From Asticcacaulis taihuensis (GTDB lineage Bacteria; Pseudomonadota; Alphaproteobacteria; Caulobacterales; Caulobacteraceae), in NCBI RefSeq assembly GCF_900100255.1, contig NZ_FMTS01000012.1:1-35668 (forward strand): 35,668 nucleotides of DNA. The letters are read 5' to 3'. The notes beneath the pieces were generated by a model that saw only the letters and a list, made by a program, of their open reading frames with translations, was not told the DNA's origin and made no database searches. The position numbers and the translations under genes were made by a program. Positions 28,059-35,605 of the stretch are shown here, piece after piece (the first letter of the stretch is position 1; every line of letters starts with the position of its first letter).

Positions 28059-28664
28059 TTAATACCCATCGCGCCGTGGCGTGCGGCGTTCACTTTCTAT
28101 AATCTTCTGCTGGCGCCAGTAGGCCGCACCATTATCCGGCCGGAACATCGTGCGCGGCGCACCGGCCCTGGTCATCACCGCGAACACATTGCCCTTTGGA
28201 TCGTAAAACAGCGTGTCGCCGTTTGTTCGCTTCAGGGTCTCGGTGCCGGCCGGCGGGTTATGGATGAAGCCATGCACCATCGCCATATAGTCCGGGTATG
28301 ACTTGGCCGAAAATTCCGGACCATGCTTCTGAAAATGATAATGCGCGTTCTCGTCGGCGGAATATTTCCGGTTCTTCGACCACAGCGGCCAGTCGCCATA
28401 GCGCGTTTCGGTAATGGTCGCGCGGTGGGCCGCAATCGGCAGGGCCGCGCCAGGAACCGGCGCCGCGTCGATAACCGGCATCGAGGCTTCTTCGATGTCC
28501 TGAGCTGGCTTTTGCTCATTCTTCTGCGCCCAGCCTGGCGCCTTCGCGGGCTGAACCTGTTCGACGGGCGCCTTGCCCGCGCCATCGGGCAGCACAGCGG
28601 ACGGCCCGGCATCGCAGGCCACTACACCCAGCAAAAGCAAAGCCGATAACCAGATTGCCCGCAT
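28059..28664 (-). CDS. Lipoprotein with a C-terminal domain resembling BECR-fold RNase toxins
   Basis: Starting at MRAIWLSALLLLGVVACDAG (28664, after AAGGGGGCAAGG), the first 18 residues are a lipoprotein signal with lipobox VVAC. A Pro/Ala/Lys-rich linker (about 20-75) leads to a compact C-terminal domain. There, ENAHYHFQKHGPEF, YPDYMAMVHGF, TNGDTLFYDP, NVFAVMTRAG and PRTMFRPD follow in the order His-x2-Lys-His, Gly-Asp, Phe-Ala-Val, Arg-Thr-x-Phe-x-Pro. I associate this pattern with barnase/EndoU/colicin/RelE-like (BECR) toxin domains at the ends of polymorphic toxins. Here it stands alone on a short membrane-anchored protein with no obvious immunity gene. Function is therefore unknown: an exported nuclease, a domesticated toxin domain or an unrelated role. 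It converges with ubiB and is divergent from coaBC. Confidence 0.65.
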   Translation of the reverse strand: MRAIWLSALLLLGVVACDAGPSAVLPDGAGKAPVEQVQPAKAPGWAQKNEQKPAQDIEEASMPVIDAAPVPGAALPIAAHRATITETRYGDWPLWSKNRKYSADENAHYHFQKHGPEFSAKSYPDYMAMVHGFIHNPPAGTETLKRTNGDTLFYDPKGNVFAVMTRAGAPRTMFRPDNGAAYWRQQKIIESERRTPRRDGY

Positions 28665-28734
28665 AGCCTTGCCCCCTTGCACCCTCAACCCCACCTATGG
28701 CACAACCCGCCGGCAAGTTAAAGGATACCTCGTC

Positions 28735-29940
28735 ATGACGGATCAGCCTGTTTCCAAGCGTATATTGCTGATCATCGGCGGCGGTATCGCGGCCTATAAG
28801 TCGCTGGAACTGATCCGCCTTATCAAAAAGGCCGGACTTGATGTTCGCGTCGTGCTGACCAAAGCCGCGCACGAATTTATCACCCCCCTAACCGCCGCCG
28901 CCCTTTCCGGCGACAAGGTCTATACCGACCTGTTCGATCTCACCGACGAGACCGAGATGGGCCATATCATGCTGTCACGCCAGGCCGACCTCGTAGTCGT
29001 CGCCCCCGCCACTGCCGACATGATGGCCAAGCAGGCCCAAGGATTAGCCAATGACCTGGCCTCGACCCTTCTGCTGGCCACTGACAAGCGCGTCCTGCTG
29101 GCCCCGGCCATGAATGTCCGCATGTGGCACCATCCGGCCACCCAGCGCAATCTGGAAACCCTTAAGGCTGATGGCGTGCTTTTCACCGGCCCGGACGAAG
29201 GCGATATGGCCTGCGGTGAATTCGGCCTCGGCCGCATGAGCGAGCCGGAAGCCATATTGGCGGCCATCCAGTTCCATCTCACCGGCGGGGTCGATGGCCC
29301 GCTCGCGGGGAAAAAAGTCGTCATCACTGCCGGCCCGACCTTTGAGCCGCTCGATCCGGTACGCGGTCTGACCAACCGCTCCTCCGGCAAACAGGGCTAT
29401 GCCATCGCCCAGAAACTGGCGCGCGAAGGCGCCGATGTTACCCTGATCTCCGGTCCCGTGTCGTTGCCCACGCCCATCGGCGTCACCCGTATCGATGTCG
29501 AGACCGCGCAGGAGATGTTCGATGCCGTCCATGCCCAATTGCCCTGCGATGTGTTCGTGGGCGTCGCCGCGGTGGCCGACTGGCGGGCGAAGGATATCGC
29601 CGCCGAGAAGCAGAAGAAGACCGCGGATAACGAACTGTCAGTGACCTTCGTCAAGAACCCGGACATCCTCGAATCCGTCTCCAAGCATCTGGACCTGCGC
29701 CCGCGTCTGGTGATCGGCTTCGCTGCCGAGACCCAGAAACTGGAGGACTACGCCCATGCCAAGCTGGCATCCAAGGGCTGCGACGCCATCGTCGCCAATA
29801 ATGTGTCCGAAGGCGTTTTCGGCTCGGCGCACAATCAGGCCACCCTCGTCGATCTCGACGGCTTCACCCCCATTGCCGGCATGACCAAGGCCGATATCGC
29901 CGATTTCCTCAGCGCCTATATTCAAAAGCGTATCGCCTGA
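28735..29940 (+). CDS. coaBC: Bifunctional phosphopantothenoylcysteine decarboxylase/synthetase CoaBC
   Basis: Catalyses two steps of coenzyme A synthesis: CTP-dependent joining of cysteine to phosphopantothenate (CoaB) and its decarboxylation (CoaC, FMN). In the N-terminal flavoprotein domain, KRILLIIGGGIAAYKSLELI, the catalytic His in LTKAAHEFITPL, and LLAPAMNVRMWHHPA (PAMN motif) are present. The C-terminal synthetase has KKVVITAGPTFEPLDPVRGLTN with SSGKQGYAIA, AAVADWRAKD and IVANNVSEG. 401 residues, full length. AAGGA precedes the ATG at 28735 by about ten bases. dut follows two genes later, a neighbourhood common in alphaproteobacteria. Confidence 0.97.
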   Translation: MTDQPVSKRILLIIGGGIAAYKSLELIRLIKKAGLDVRVVLTKAAHEFITPLTAAALSGDKVYTDLFDLTDETEMGHIMLSRQADLVVVAPATADMMAKQAQGLANDLASTLLLATDKRVLLAPAMNVRMWHHPATQRNLETLKADGVLFTGPDEGDMACGEFGLGRMSEPEAILAAIQFHLTGGVDGPLAGKKVVITAGPTFEPLDPVRGLTNRSSGKQGYAIAQKLAREGADVTLISGPVSLPTPIGVTRIDVETAQEMFDAVHAQLPCDVFVGVAAVADWRAKDIAAEKQKKTADNELSVTFVKNPDILESVSKHLDLRPRLVIGFAAETQKLEDYAHAKLASKGCDAIVANNVSEGVFGSAHNQATLVDLDGFTPIAGMTKADIADFLSAYIQKRIA

Positions 29941-30023
29941 CCGGCTGTTCACGGTTTCACAATCGCGCTTTATCGGGTATCGATTGCGGCGAAGCCGTGA
30001 CCGCATCTTTTCAAGTTGGACGT

Positions 30024-31922
30024 ATGACCTTGGCAGACACCCCATCGACGCACGGCAAACGCGCCGATATCCAGGGTATGCGCGCCATCGCCGTCCTGGC
30101 CGTACTCGTTTTCCATGCCAGCCATGTCCTCCTGCCGGGCGGGTTTGCTGGCGTCGATGTCTTCTTCGTCCTTTCCGGCTACCTGATCACCCAGGTCCTG
30201 CTGCGGCCGATGGAGGAAAAGCGCTTTTCCATCCGCGATTTCTACCGCCGCCGTATCCGCCGGCTCTATCCGGCCCTGTTCACGGTGCTGGCCTTCACCC
30301 TCATCATGGGTCTGGCCTTTTTTCCGCCCACCCTGCTGAAGGAACTGGTCAAGTCCCAGTTCTTCACCACCCTCTTCCTGTCCAATCTCGCCTTCGCGCG
30401 CGAGACCGGCTATTTCGACCTGCAGGCCGAACTGAAACCGCTGCTGCACACCTGGTCGCTGGGCGTCGAGGAACAGTTCTACCTGCTGTTTCCGCCAATC
30501 CTTTACGCTTTGCATCGTTGGGGCAAGCGCCTCCTCTGGTCGGTGCTTGGCCTGCTGGCGCTCTGGTCGCTGTGGTTCTCCCAAACCCGCCTGGCCGCCC
30601 ATGCCGAAGTGTCCTTCTATTTCCCGACCTCGCGCGCCTTCGAGCTGCTGATCGGCGCCCTGTGCGTCGGCCTCGACCGCCATATCTCCCTGCCGGTACT
30701 GGCCCAGCGGATTTTAAGCGTCCTCGGCCTGGCGTTGATTGCCATCGGCTTTATCGTCATCAACGAGGAGTCCGCCTTCCCCGGCCTGCTGGCCCTGCTG
30801 CCCTGCCTGGGCACGGCCGCGCTTCTTGTCTCCCCGCAGGGCTGGGCCAATCGCTGGCTGGCCATCCCGCCGCTGGTTCGGGTCGGTGACATCTCCTATT
30901 CGCTCTATCTCTGGCACTGGCCGCTGCTGGTCTTCGCCCGCTTTGTCTTTCCGGATACCCCCTTCGCCATTGTCGCCGCGCTTGCCTTGTCATTTGCCAT
31001 GGCCTGGCTGTCGTGGCGCTATATCGAAACCCCCTTCCTGAAAGACCAGCCGCAAAAGCGCCCCGTCCCCATCTGGGCCATGGGCGGCGCCATGATGGCG
31101 GCCTCCATCGCCGTCTGCCTCACCGTCTATTACGCCGGCGGCCTGCCGCAGCGCTTTTCACCGCAGGAACGCGTTTATCTGGCCGCGACGGACGATTACA
31201 ACCACGACCGCAACAAATGCCACATGCGCTCCGACCGGCCGATCGACTATGACCAGCTCTGCACCTACGGCGCGGCCAATGTACCCGCCAGCTATGCCGT
31301 CTGGGGCGACAGTCACGGCGCCGAACTGGCCAGGGCCCTGGGTGAACGCCTGACCGCCAAGGGCCAGAGCCTGAAATCGATCACCATGTCGGGCTGCCCG
31401 GCCACGCTCAGCCGCAGGGCCGTCTGCCGTCAGCACAATATCGATACGCTCGCCGCCATGAAGGCCGATCCAAACATGCAGGTCGTCATCCTGGTCGGCA
31501 ATCTGCACGATGACGACGCCTTTTCGCGCGATGCCATTAAAGGCATGGAGCACACGGCGCTGGAACTGAAAGAGGCCGGCAAGCAGGTGATCATCGTCTC
31601 GCCGATCCCGACCTTCGACTATGATCCGCCGTCGAAACTGGCGCTCGAATCCCGCGCCGGTCACGCGCCGGAAACCATCGGCACGCCACGCGCGGTTTAT
31701 GAGCAGCGGCGCGGCCATATCCGCGATGAATTTATCCGCTTCACCGCCGCCAACGACATGACGACCATCCGCCCCGACACCCTCTTCTGCGACACCATCT
31801 GCCATGTCTATCGGTCCGGCGAAGGCGTGCTCTATTTCAATGCCGGCCACCTCAGCCTGGCCGGCGCCGGCCTGCTGGCCGACGAAATCGAGCGCACGCT
31901 GGAAATGCAATCGGCGGATTGA
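30024..31922 (+). CDS. OafA/YrhL-type membrane acyltransferase with C-terminal SGNH domain
   Basis: An acyltransferase-3 family protein that transfers acetyl or similar groups to surface glycans, fused to a periplasmic SGNH domain; 632 residues. The N-terminal part, about ten helices, opens [20 protein letters not shown] (catalytic His) and has [27 protein letters not shown] and [17 protein letters not shown]. The SGNH domain has block [13 protein letters not shown], with the nucleophile Ser. Near the end, the usual D-x-x-H-L-S block reads [10 protein letters not shown], with Asn in place of the catalytic Asp. The start is unsure: ATG 30024 or GTG 29997. It lies between coaBC and dut and is probably an accessory gene modifying lipopolysaccharide or another polysaccharide. 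Confidence 0.9.
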   Translation: MTLADTPSTHGKRADIQGMRAIAVLAVLVFHASHVLLPGGFAGVDVFFVLSGYLITQVLLRPMEEKRFSIRDFYRRRIRRLYPALFTVLAFTLIMGLAFFPPTLLKELVKSQFFTTLFLSNLAFARETGYFDLQAELKPLLHTWSLGVEEQFYLLFPPILYALHRWGKRLLWSVLGLLALWSLWFSQTRLAAHAEVSFYFPTSRAFELLIGALCVGLDRHISLPVLAQRILSVLGLALIAIGFIVINEESAFPGLLALLPCLGTAALLVSPQGWANRWLAIPPLVRVGDISYSLYLWHWPLLVFARFVFPDTPFAIVAALALSFAMAWLSWRYIETPFLKDQPQKRPVPIWAMGGAMMAASIAVCLTVYYAGGLPQRFSPQERVYLAATDDYNHDRNKCHMRSDRPIDYDQLCTYGAANVPASYAVWGDSHGAELARALGERLTAKGQSLKSITMSGCPATLSRRAVCRQHNIDTLAAMKADPNMQVVILVGNLHDDDAFSRDAIKGMEHTALELKEAGKQVIIVSPIPTFDYDPPSKLALESRAGHAPETIGTPRAVYEQRRGHIRDEFIRFTAANDMTTIRPDTLFCDTICHVYRSGEGVLYFNAGHLSLAGAGLLADEIERTLEMQSAD

Positions 31923-32020
31923 TCCACAGACGCACGAATCCTGTGCATGGTTTGGCGGCGTGGTTGTTAACCTTTCGCCGGGCGGCTACCCTGCAAGGAT
32001 CGTCCTGTTTGAGCCCGATC

Positions 32021-32503
32021 ATGAACGCCCATACCAAGCCCGAAGCCTCCCCTGAAGTCACCGCTCACGTCGTGCAGTTGCCGCACGCGGTTGGCCTGGC
32101 CTTGCCGGCCTATGAAACCGAAGGCTCAGCGGGTCTGGATCTGCGCGCCGCCATTACTGAGGGCGAAGAACTGGTGCTGAAGCCGATGGCGCGGGCTTTG
32201 GTGCCCACCGGCCTGAAAATGTCCGTGCCCCTGGGCTATGAGGTGCAGGTGCGCCCGCGGTCCGGCCTGGCGCTGAAATTCGGCATCACCTGCCTGAATA
32301 CGCCGGGCACGATCGACAGCGATTATCGCGGCGAGGTCGGCGTCATCCTGATCAATCTCGGCTCGGAAGATTTCGTGATCCGGCGCGGCGACCGCATTGC
32401 CCAGATGATCGTGGCGCAACATGCGCGCATTGTCTGGGAAACACCGGAGACCCTCGAAGCCACCCAACGCGGAGAAGGCGGTTTCGGCTCGACCGGCCGC
32501 TGA
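32021..32503 (+). CDS. dut: Deoxyuridine 5'-triphosphate nucleotidohydrolase (dUTPase)
   Basis: Trimeric enzyme hydrolysing dUTP to dUMP and pyrophosphate, keeping uracil out of DNA. The five family motifs are present in order: [44 protein letters not shown] and the C-terminal P-loop-like [10 protein letters not shown]. The start [11 protein letters not shown] at 32021 gives 160 residues, slightly longer than E. coli Dut because of an N-terminal extension of about ten residues. The frame remains open upstream to 31919, but that sequence does not resemble the family. Confidence 0.97.
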   Translation: MNAHTKPEASPEVTAHVVQLPHAVGLALPAYETEGSAGLDLRAAITEGEELVLKPMARALVPTGLKMSVPLGYEVQVRPRSGLALKFGITCLNTPGTIDSDYRGEVGVILINLGSEDFVIRRGDRIAQMIVAQHARIVWETPETLEATQRGEGGFGSTGR

Positions 32504-32575
32504 TAGCGAAAAATGTCTGGACGGGCAGCGCCCTCTGCGGGAGAATGACGGCGTCCACACATAAAGGCGCCGGTC

Positions 32576-32962
32576 ATGACCTACCATTTCACCAAAGTCC
32601 TCGATTGTCCGTTTGACGATGCCGTGGCGCGCGCCACGAAGGCCCTGGCGGACCAGGGGTTTGGCGTCCTGACCACCATCGATGTGGCCGCCACCATGAA
32701 GGCCAAGCTCGGCGCCGAAATGAAGCCCTATGTCATCCTGGGCGCCTGCAATCCGCAATTCGCCTATCGTGCCCTGCAGGCCGAAAACAAGATCGGCACC
32801 ATGCTGCCCTGCAATGTCGTGGTTCAGGATATCGGCGGCGGAAAAAGCGAGGTCTCGGCGGTCAACCCGCTGGAATCGATGTCGGCCATAAAGAATGCTG
32901 CACTGGAACCGATTGCCGGCGAAGTGACCTCTCGCCTGCAAACCATGATCAGCAGCCTCTAG
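32576..32962 (+). CDS. DUF302 family protein
   Basis: A 128-residue cytoplasmic protein of the DUF302 family (a ferredoxin-like alpha/beta fold). It matches the family by VLDCPFDDAVARATKALADQGFGVLTTID, YVILGACNPQFAYRAL with the typical GACNP core, MLPCNVVV and EVSAVNP. The molecular role of DUF302 is not established; members often sit near metal or redox genes, but none is adjacent here. AAGG lies about nine bases before the ATG at 32576. It follows dut with a 72-base gap and may be separately transcribed. Confidence 0.9.
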   Translation: MTYHFTKVLDCPFDDAVARATKALADQGFGVLTTIDVAATMKAKLGAEMKPYVILGACNPQFAYRALQAENKIGTMLPCNVVVQDIGGGKSEVSAVNPLESMSAIKNAALEPIAGEVTSRLQTMISSL

Positions 32963-32979
32963 GCTGTTTCTCGTGGCAA

Positions 32980-33032
32980 GCGAGTAACACTCGCCAAAAT
33001 ACATACAAATGTGACCATGCCATCACACATTT
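32980..33032. promoter_or_regulatory. Hairpin and operator-like inverted repeat upstream of the tandem membrane genes
   Basis: GCGAGT-AAC-ACTCGC (32980-32994) is a small hairpin 18 bases after the DUF302 stop. Next, AAATGTG (33007-33013) and CACATTT (33026-33032) form an inverted repeat 12 bases apart. Its inner part reads TGTGA-N8-TCACA, like a CRP/FNR site but with two extra bases in the spacer. A further ACGTC...GACGT inverted repeat lies near 33088-33108. No gene is visible in the 222-base gap. Confidence 0.4.
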
Positions 33033-33184
33033 CCATTTTGCGTGAAACGCGAAACGGATCAGTGTATCATCATACGTATACGAACTGACGTCTCATGAAC
33101 GGGACGTGAACCGCAGCCTCAAAAGAGGTTCAGACTTAACGCCTTAATCGCTTTCTGAACATCTGCTTTTGAAAGGGTCATCGT

Positions 33185-33541
33185 ATGAGTGACTTCACGC
33201 AATTCCTACTGACCATGGGGGATTCGATCCAGGCGGCACTGGTGGGCCTGAACCCGTTGCCTGTTCTGATCTTCGGCCTGTTCCTCGGCATGATCCAGCC
33301 CAAGCGCAGTCCGGCCTGGCTGCTGGCCCTGCTGGCGGTTATCCCCGCCGTAATCGTCACCGCCCTGTTGCCGACGGCCATGGGCTACCAGGCGATCTGG
33401 CCGGACCTCACCCAGTTGGAGGTCGAATTCCAGATGATCATGCTACTGGTCATAAGCTATGTCATCATCCGCCTCACGGGCCTGATCAAGACGACCCTGC
33501 TGATGATGGCTCCGAAACCGAATGGCCATAAACCGGTCTGA
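33185..33541 (+). CDS. Small three-helix membrane protein, first of a tandem paralogous pair
   Basis: A 118-residue protein of unknown function. An amphipathic N-terminus (SDFTQFLLTMGDSIQAAL) precedes helices at about 24-38, 44-66 and 82-108, with a short basic C-terminus. The phrase GLNPLPVLIFGLFLGMIQPKR recurs, in altered form, in the next gene (INPLPILVVAMVIGLLQPK), showing the two are paralogues. The start at 33185 follows AAAGGG. It might be a small transporter or an assembly factor; nothing in the sequence decides this. Confidence 0.75.
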   Translation: MSDFTQFLLTMGDSIQAALVGLNPLPVLIFGLFLGMIQPKRSPAWLLALLAVIPAVIVTALLPTAMGYQAIWPDLTQLEVEFQMIMLLVISYVIIRLTGLIKTTLLMMAPKPNGHKPV

Positions 33542-33658
33542 CCGGCCAGTTCACGCAGCACGAAACACATCGTTTTTTGATTTTTCGTTAACCATGGTAG
33601 TATCCAGTATCGCCTCATACCCGGCGGAGCGTACCCCTTATTCAAATAGAGGATACCT

Positions 33659-34003
33659 ATGAACGATATCTGGACTTTCTTCGTGGCTTTGAGCGATGGT
33701 TTCCGTAATGCGCTCGGTGACATCAATCCCCTGCCCATCTTGGTCGTGGCCATGGTGATCGGCCTGTTGCAGCCGAAGTCCGACAGGTATGCGGTGAAAG
33801 CCGGCCTGGCCCTGCTGATCGTGATGGCCTTCAATATCTTCCTGCCGCTGGTCAATGGCGGACAGCCCAACTATCCCGATTTCCGCCACATCGGCGCTAT
33901 TGTTCAGCTTTTCCTGCTGTTCGTCTTCGCCTACGGCATGATCGGCGTGTTGGGCAGCCTGAAAGCCGCCATGAAACTTGGGGCCGCCAAAAGCGCGCAC
34001 TAA
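33659..34003 (+). CDS. Small three-helix membrane protein, second of a tandem paralogous pair
   Basis: A 114-residue protein aligned over most of its length with the preceding gene: similar amphipathic start (NDIWTFFVALSDGFRNAL), the shared NPLP-x(10-11)-QPK core, and two later helices. It differs in the loop (NGGQPNYPDFRHIGAIVQ versus AIWPDLTQLEVEFQ); both loops keep a Pro-Asp and an aromatic residue. The start has AGAGGA about six bases upstream. A TTAACCAT half-site of CtrA type lies in the 117-base gap before it (near 33588), so it may have its own promoter. Function unknown. Confidence 0.75.
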   Translation: MNDIWTFFVALSDGFRNALGDINPLPILVVAMVIGLLQPKSDRYAVKAGLALLIVMAFNIFLPLVNGGQPNYPDFRHIGAIVQLFLLFVFAYGMIGVLGSLKAAMKLGAAKSAH

Positions 34004-34021
34004 TAAGCTTACCTTCTTATA

Positions 34022-34075
34022 CCTCCCCATATATGGGGAGGGGAACCGCGAGCGTAGCGAAGGGGTGGTGGGGGC
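34022..34075. repeat. REP-like element after the tandem membrane genes
   Basis: CCTCCCCATA/TATGGGGAGG (34022-34041) is a perfect 20-bp palindrome, followed by GGAACCGCGAGCGTAGCG and GGGGTGGTGGGGG. It is the same family as 27866-27918, with a different middle, and lies between convergent genes. Confidence 0.88.
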
Positions 34076-34078
34076 CTA

Positions 34079-34097
34079 TCCGAAGACAATCTTCGGA
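34079..34097 (-). terminator. Hairpin after dapB
   Basis: TCCGAAGA-CAA-TCTTCGGA is a perfect 8-bp stem beginning three bases after the dapB stop on the minus strand. There is no T-run, so termination, if any, would rely on the hairpin and the adjacent REP-like palindrome. Confidence 0.5.
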
Positions 34098-34099
34098 CG

Positions 34100-34849
34100 T
34101 TAGAAGCCCAGAACGTCCTGCATATCATACAGGCCGGGCACTTGGTTGCGGCCCCATAAGCCGGCCTGAATAGCGCCGCGCGCAAACAGGGTGCGGTCGC
34201 GGGCGGAGTGCGAGAAGGTGATCAGTTCATCTTCCGAGGCGAAGAGAACGCTGTGCTCACCGACGATGCCGCCACCGCGAATAACCGAAAAGCCGATATC
34301 GCCAGCACGACGAGCCCCGGTGATGCCGTCGCGCGCCGCCACCTTCACCTCAGCCAGATCGACGCCCCGGCCCTCGGCCGCGGCAGCCCCCAGCATCAGG
34401 GCTGTGCCGGAAGGCGCATCGACCTTGCGCCTGTGGTGGGCTTCGGTGACCTCGATATCCCAGTCTTCGGCGCTCAGGCGGGCGCTGGCCTGCTTCAAGA
34501 GGCCAATCATCATATTGACCCCCAGCGAATAGTTGCCGGACTTGAGCAGGATCACCTTTTCGGCAAAGGGCATGAGCGCGGCTTCCTGTTCCGACGTGAA
34601 ACCGGTGGCGCCGATGACCTGAACGATCGGCGCGCCACGGCGCTCGCCCTCGGCAGCGCAAGCCTGAGCCAGGTGCAGGGTCGCTTCCGGCGTCGAGAAA
34701 TCGATAACAATATCTGCGCCGCTCAGATCGAAGGTGTCACCCTTGTCGAAACGCGCGGCAATGTTGTGTCCGGCGGCTTCCAGTACGCGGGCGGTGGCCT
34801 GGCCCATGCGGCCTTTGGCGCCATTTATGGCGAAACGGGGAGCGGACAT
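34100..34849 (-). CDS. dapB: 4-hydroxy-tetrahydrodipicolinate reductase DapB
   Basis: NAD(P)H-dependent reductase of the diaminopimelate/lysine pathway, supplying peptidoglycan cross-link precursor. A 249-residue protein: the Rossmann motif INGAKGRMG (about 8-16), VIDFSTPEA, GATGFT, the catalytic signature EAHHRRKVDAPSGTAL and the C-terminal FARGAIQAGLW. The start MSAPRFAING at 34849 follows AGGG; the open frame further upstream runs through a hairpin and is not coding. That hairpin (34857-34899) ends just before the start and includes part of the ribosome-binding sequence, suggesting translational control. Confidence 0.97.
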   Translation of the reverse strand: MSAPRFAINGAKGRMGQATARVLEAAGHNIAARFDKGDTFDLSGADIVIDFSTPEATLHLAQACAAEGERRGAPIVQVIGATGFTSEQEAALMPFAEKVILLKSGNYSLGVNMMIGLLKQASARLSAEDWDIEVTEAHHRRKVDAPSGTALMLGAAAAEGRGVDLAEVKVAARDGITGARRAGDIGFSVIRGGGIVGEHSVLFASEDELITFSHSARDRTLFARGAIQAGLWGRNQVPGLYDMQDVLGF

Positions 34850-34856
34850 GATAAAC

Positions 34857-34899
34857 CCTTGTGCCTGTTCGGAAGTCTGCCTTCCGAATAGGCACAAGG
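34857..34899 (-). promoter_or_regulatory. Long hairpin overlapping the dapB ribosome-binding region
   Basis: CCTTGTGCCT and TTCGGAAG pair with CTTCCGAA and AGGCACAAGG, 18 base pairs interrupted by a single T-G or A-G mismatch, with a five-base loop. On the minus strand its 3' arm ends in CACAAGG, and the next bases read GTTTATC-ATG of dapB, so AAGGG is half inside the stem. It could be a terminator of the upstream methyltransferase gene, but only a short T-run follows. Confidence 0.55.
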
Positions 34900-34909
34900 G
34901 CTTAAGGGG

Positions 34910-35536
34910 TCAAGGGGTCTGTGACCACTTGCCTTTGAAGCTGAATACTTTTGCTTTCAACATCTGCGCCTGCCCGAAATCCGGCACCTCATATTGCGCC
35001 AGCGGTTCCAGCCGCTCAATCGGCAGGGGCTTGCGGCCCATATCACCAACCAGAACCTCGATGCCCGCCGCGACGCATTCGCTGAAAAACCCCGACATCT
35101 TTTCGGCCAATACCGGGTCATAAAAAACATCACCGGCCAGGACCAGATCGGCTTGCGGTGATGAGGTCAGTCCGCCGGTAAAGGCCGTGAGGTTCACACC
35201 GTTGGCCTGCGCATTCAAAAGCGTGGCGGCGGTTGCGTAAGGATCGATATCAATGGCTGTCACTACCTTTGCGCCAGCCTTCATCGCGGCGATCCCGACC
35301 ACGCCGGAACCGGAACCCAGATCAATCAAGGACTTACCGCGCACAATTTCCGGATGATCGAGAACGTACCGCGCCAGCACGGTGCCTCCGGCCCAGTGGT
35401 AGGCCCAATAGGGCGGTGTGTCCCCCAGCCGTGACAGCCGACTGCCGGCATGGGCGCGATAGAGGACGATTTCAGGCAGGCCCGGCGCGGATTCGAGACT
35501 GAGGTTTTTCAGGATGAAGTCGCGGATATCGGGCAT
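34910..35536 (-). CDS. Class I SAM methyltransferase, ETF-beta lysine methyltransferase-like
   Basis: A 208-residue methyltransferase. Motif I is LIDLGSGSGVVGIAA, followed by TAIDIDPYA and the post-I motif LVLAGDVFYDPVLA. The stretch PPYWAYHWAGGTVLARYVLDHPE is characteristic of the METTL20/ETFBKMT group, whose bacterial members methylate lysines of the electron-transfer flavoprotein beta subunit. The substrate is inferred from family only; no etfB gene is visible here. The start ATG lies at 35536, only about 40 bases from the REP-like/IS110 junction. A GGGTC-type palindrome (34911-34931) overlaps its stop codon, and the strong hairpin upstream of dapB follows. Confidence 0.88.
   Translation of the reverse strand: MPDIRDFILKNLSLESAPGLPEIVLYRAHAGSRLSRLGDTPPYWAYHWAGGTVLARYVLDHPEIVRGKSLIDLGSGSGVVGIAAMKAGAKVVTAIDIDPYATAATLLNAQANGVNLTAFTGGLTSSPQADLVLAGDVFYDPVLAEKMSGFFSECVAAGIEVLVGDMGRKPLPIERLEPLAQYEVPDFGQAQMLKAKVFSFKGKWSQTP
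34911..34931. repeat. GGGTC-N3-GACCC family palindrome at the methyltransferase 3' end
   Basis: CAAGGGGTC-TGT-GACCACTTG, nine-base arms with one mismatch, overlapping the stop codon at 34910-34912. It is the third member of the small family at 8205-8225 and 12146-12166. Confidence 0.6.
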
Positions 35537-35605
35537 AGGGATGTGTGGCGTATGGCGGGGAAGAAAGCAAGAAACCCCACCACCACGCCTTCGGCGCGGT
35601 CCCCC

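Noticed and set aside
33010-33027. CRP/FNR binding site
   Set aside because: The half-sites TGTGA and TCACA fit, but the spacer is eight bases instead of six; kept only as an operator-like repeat.
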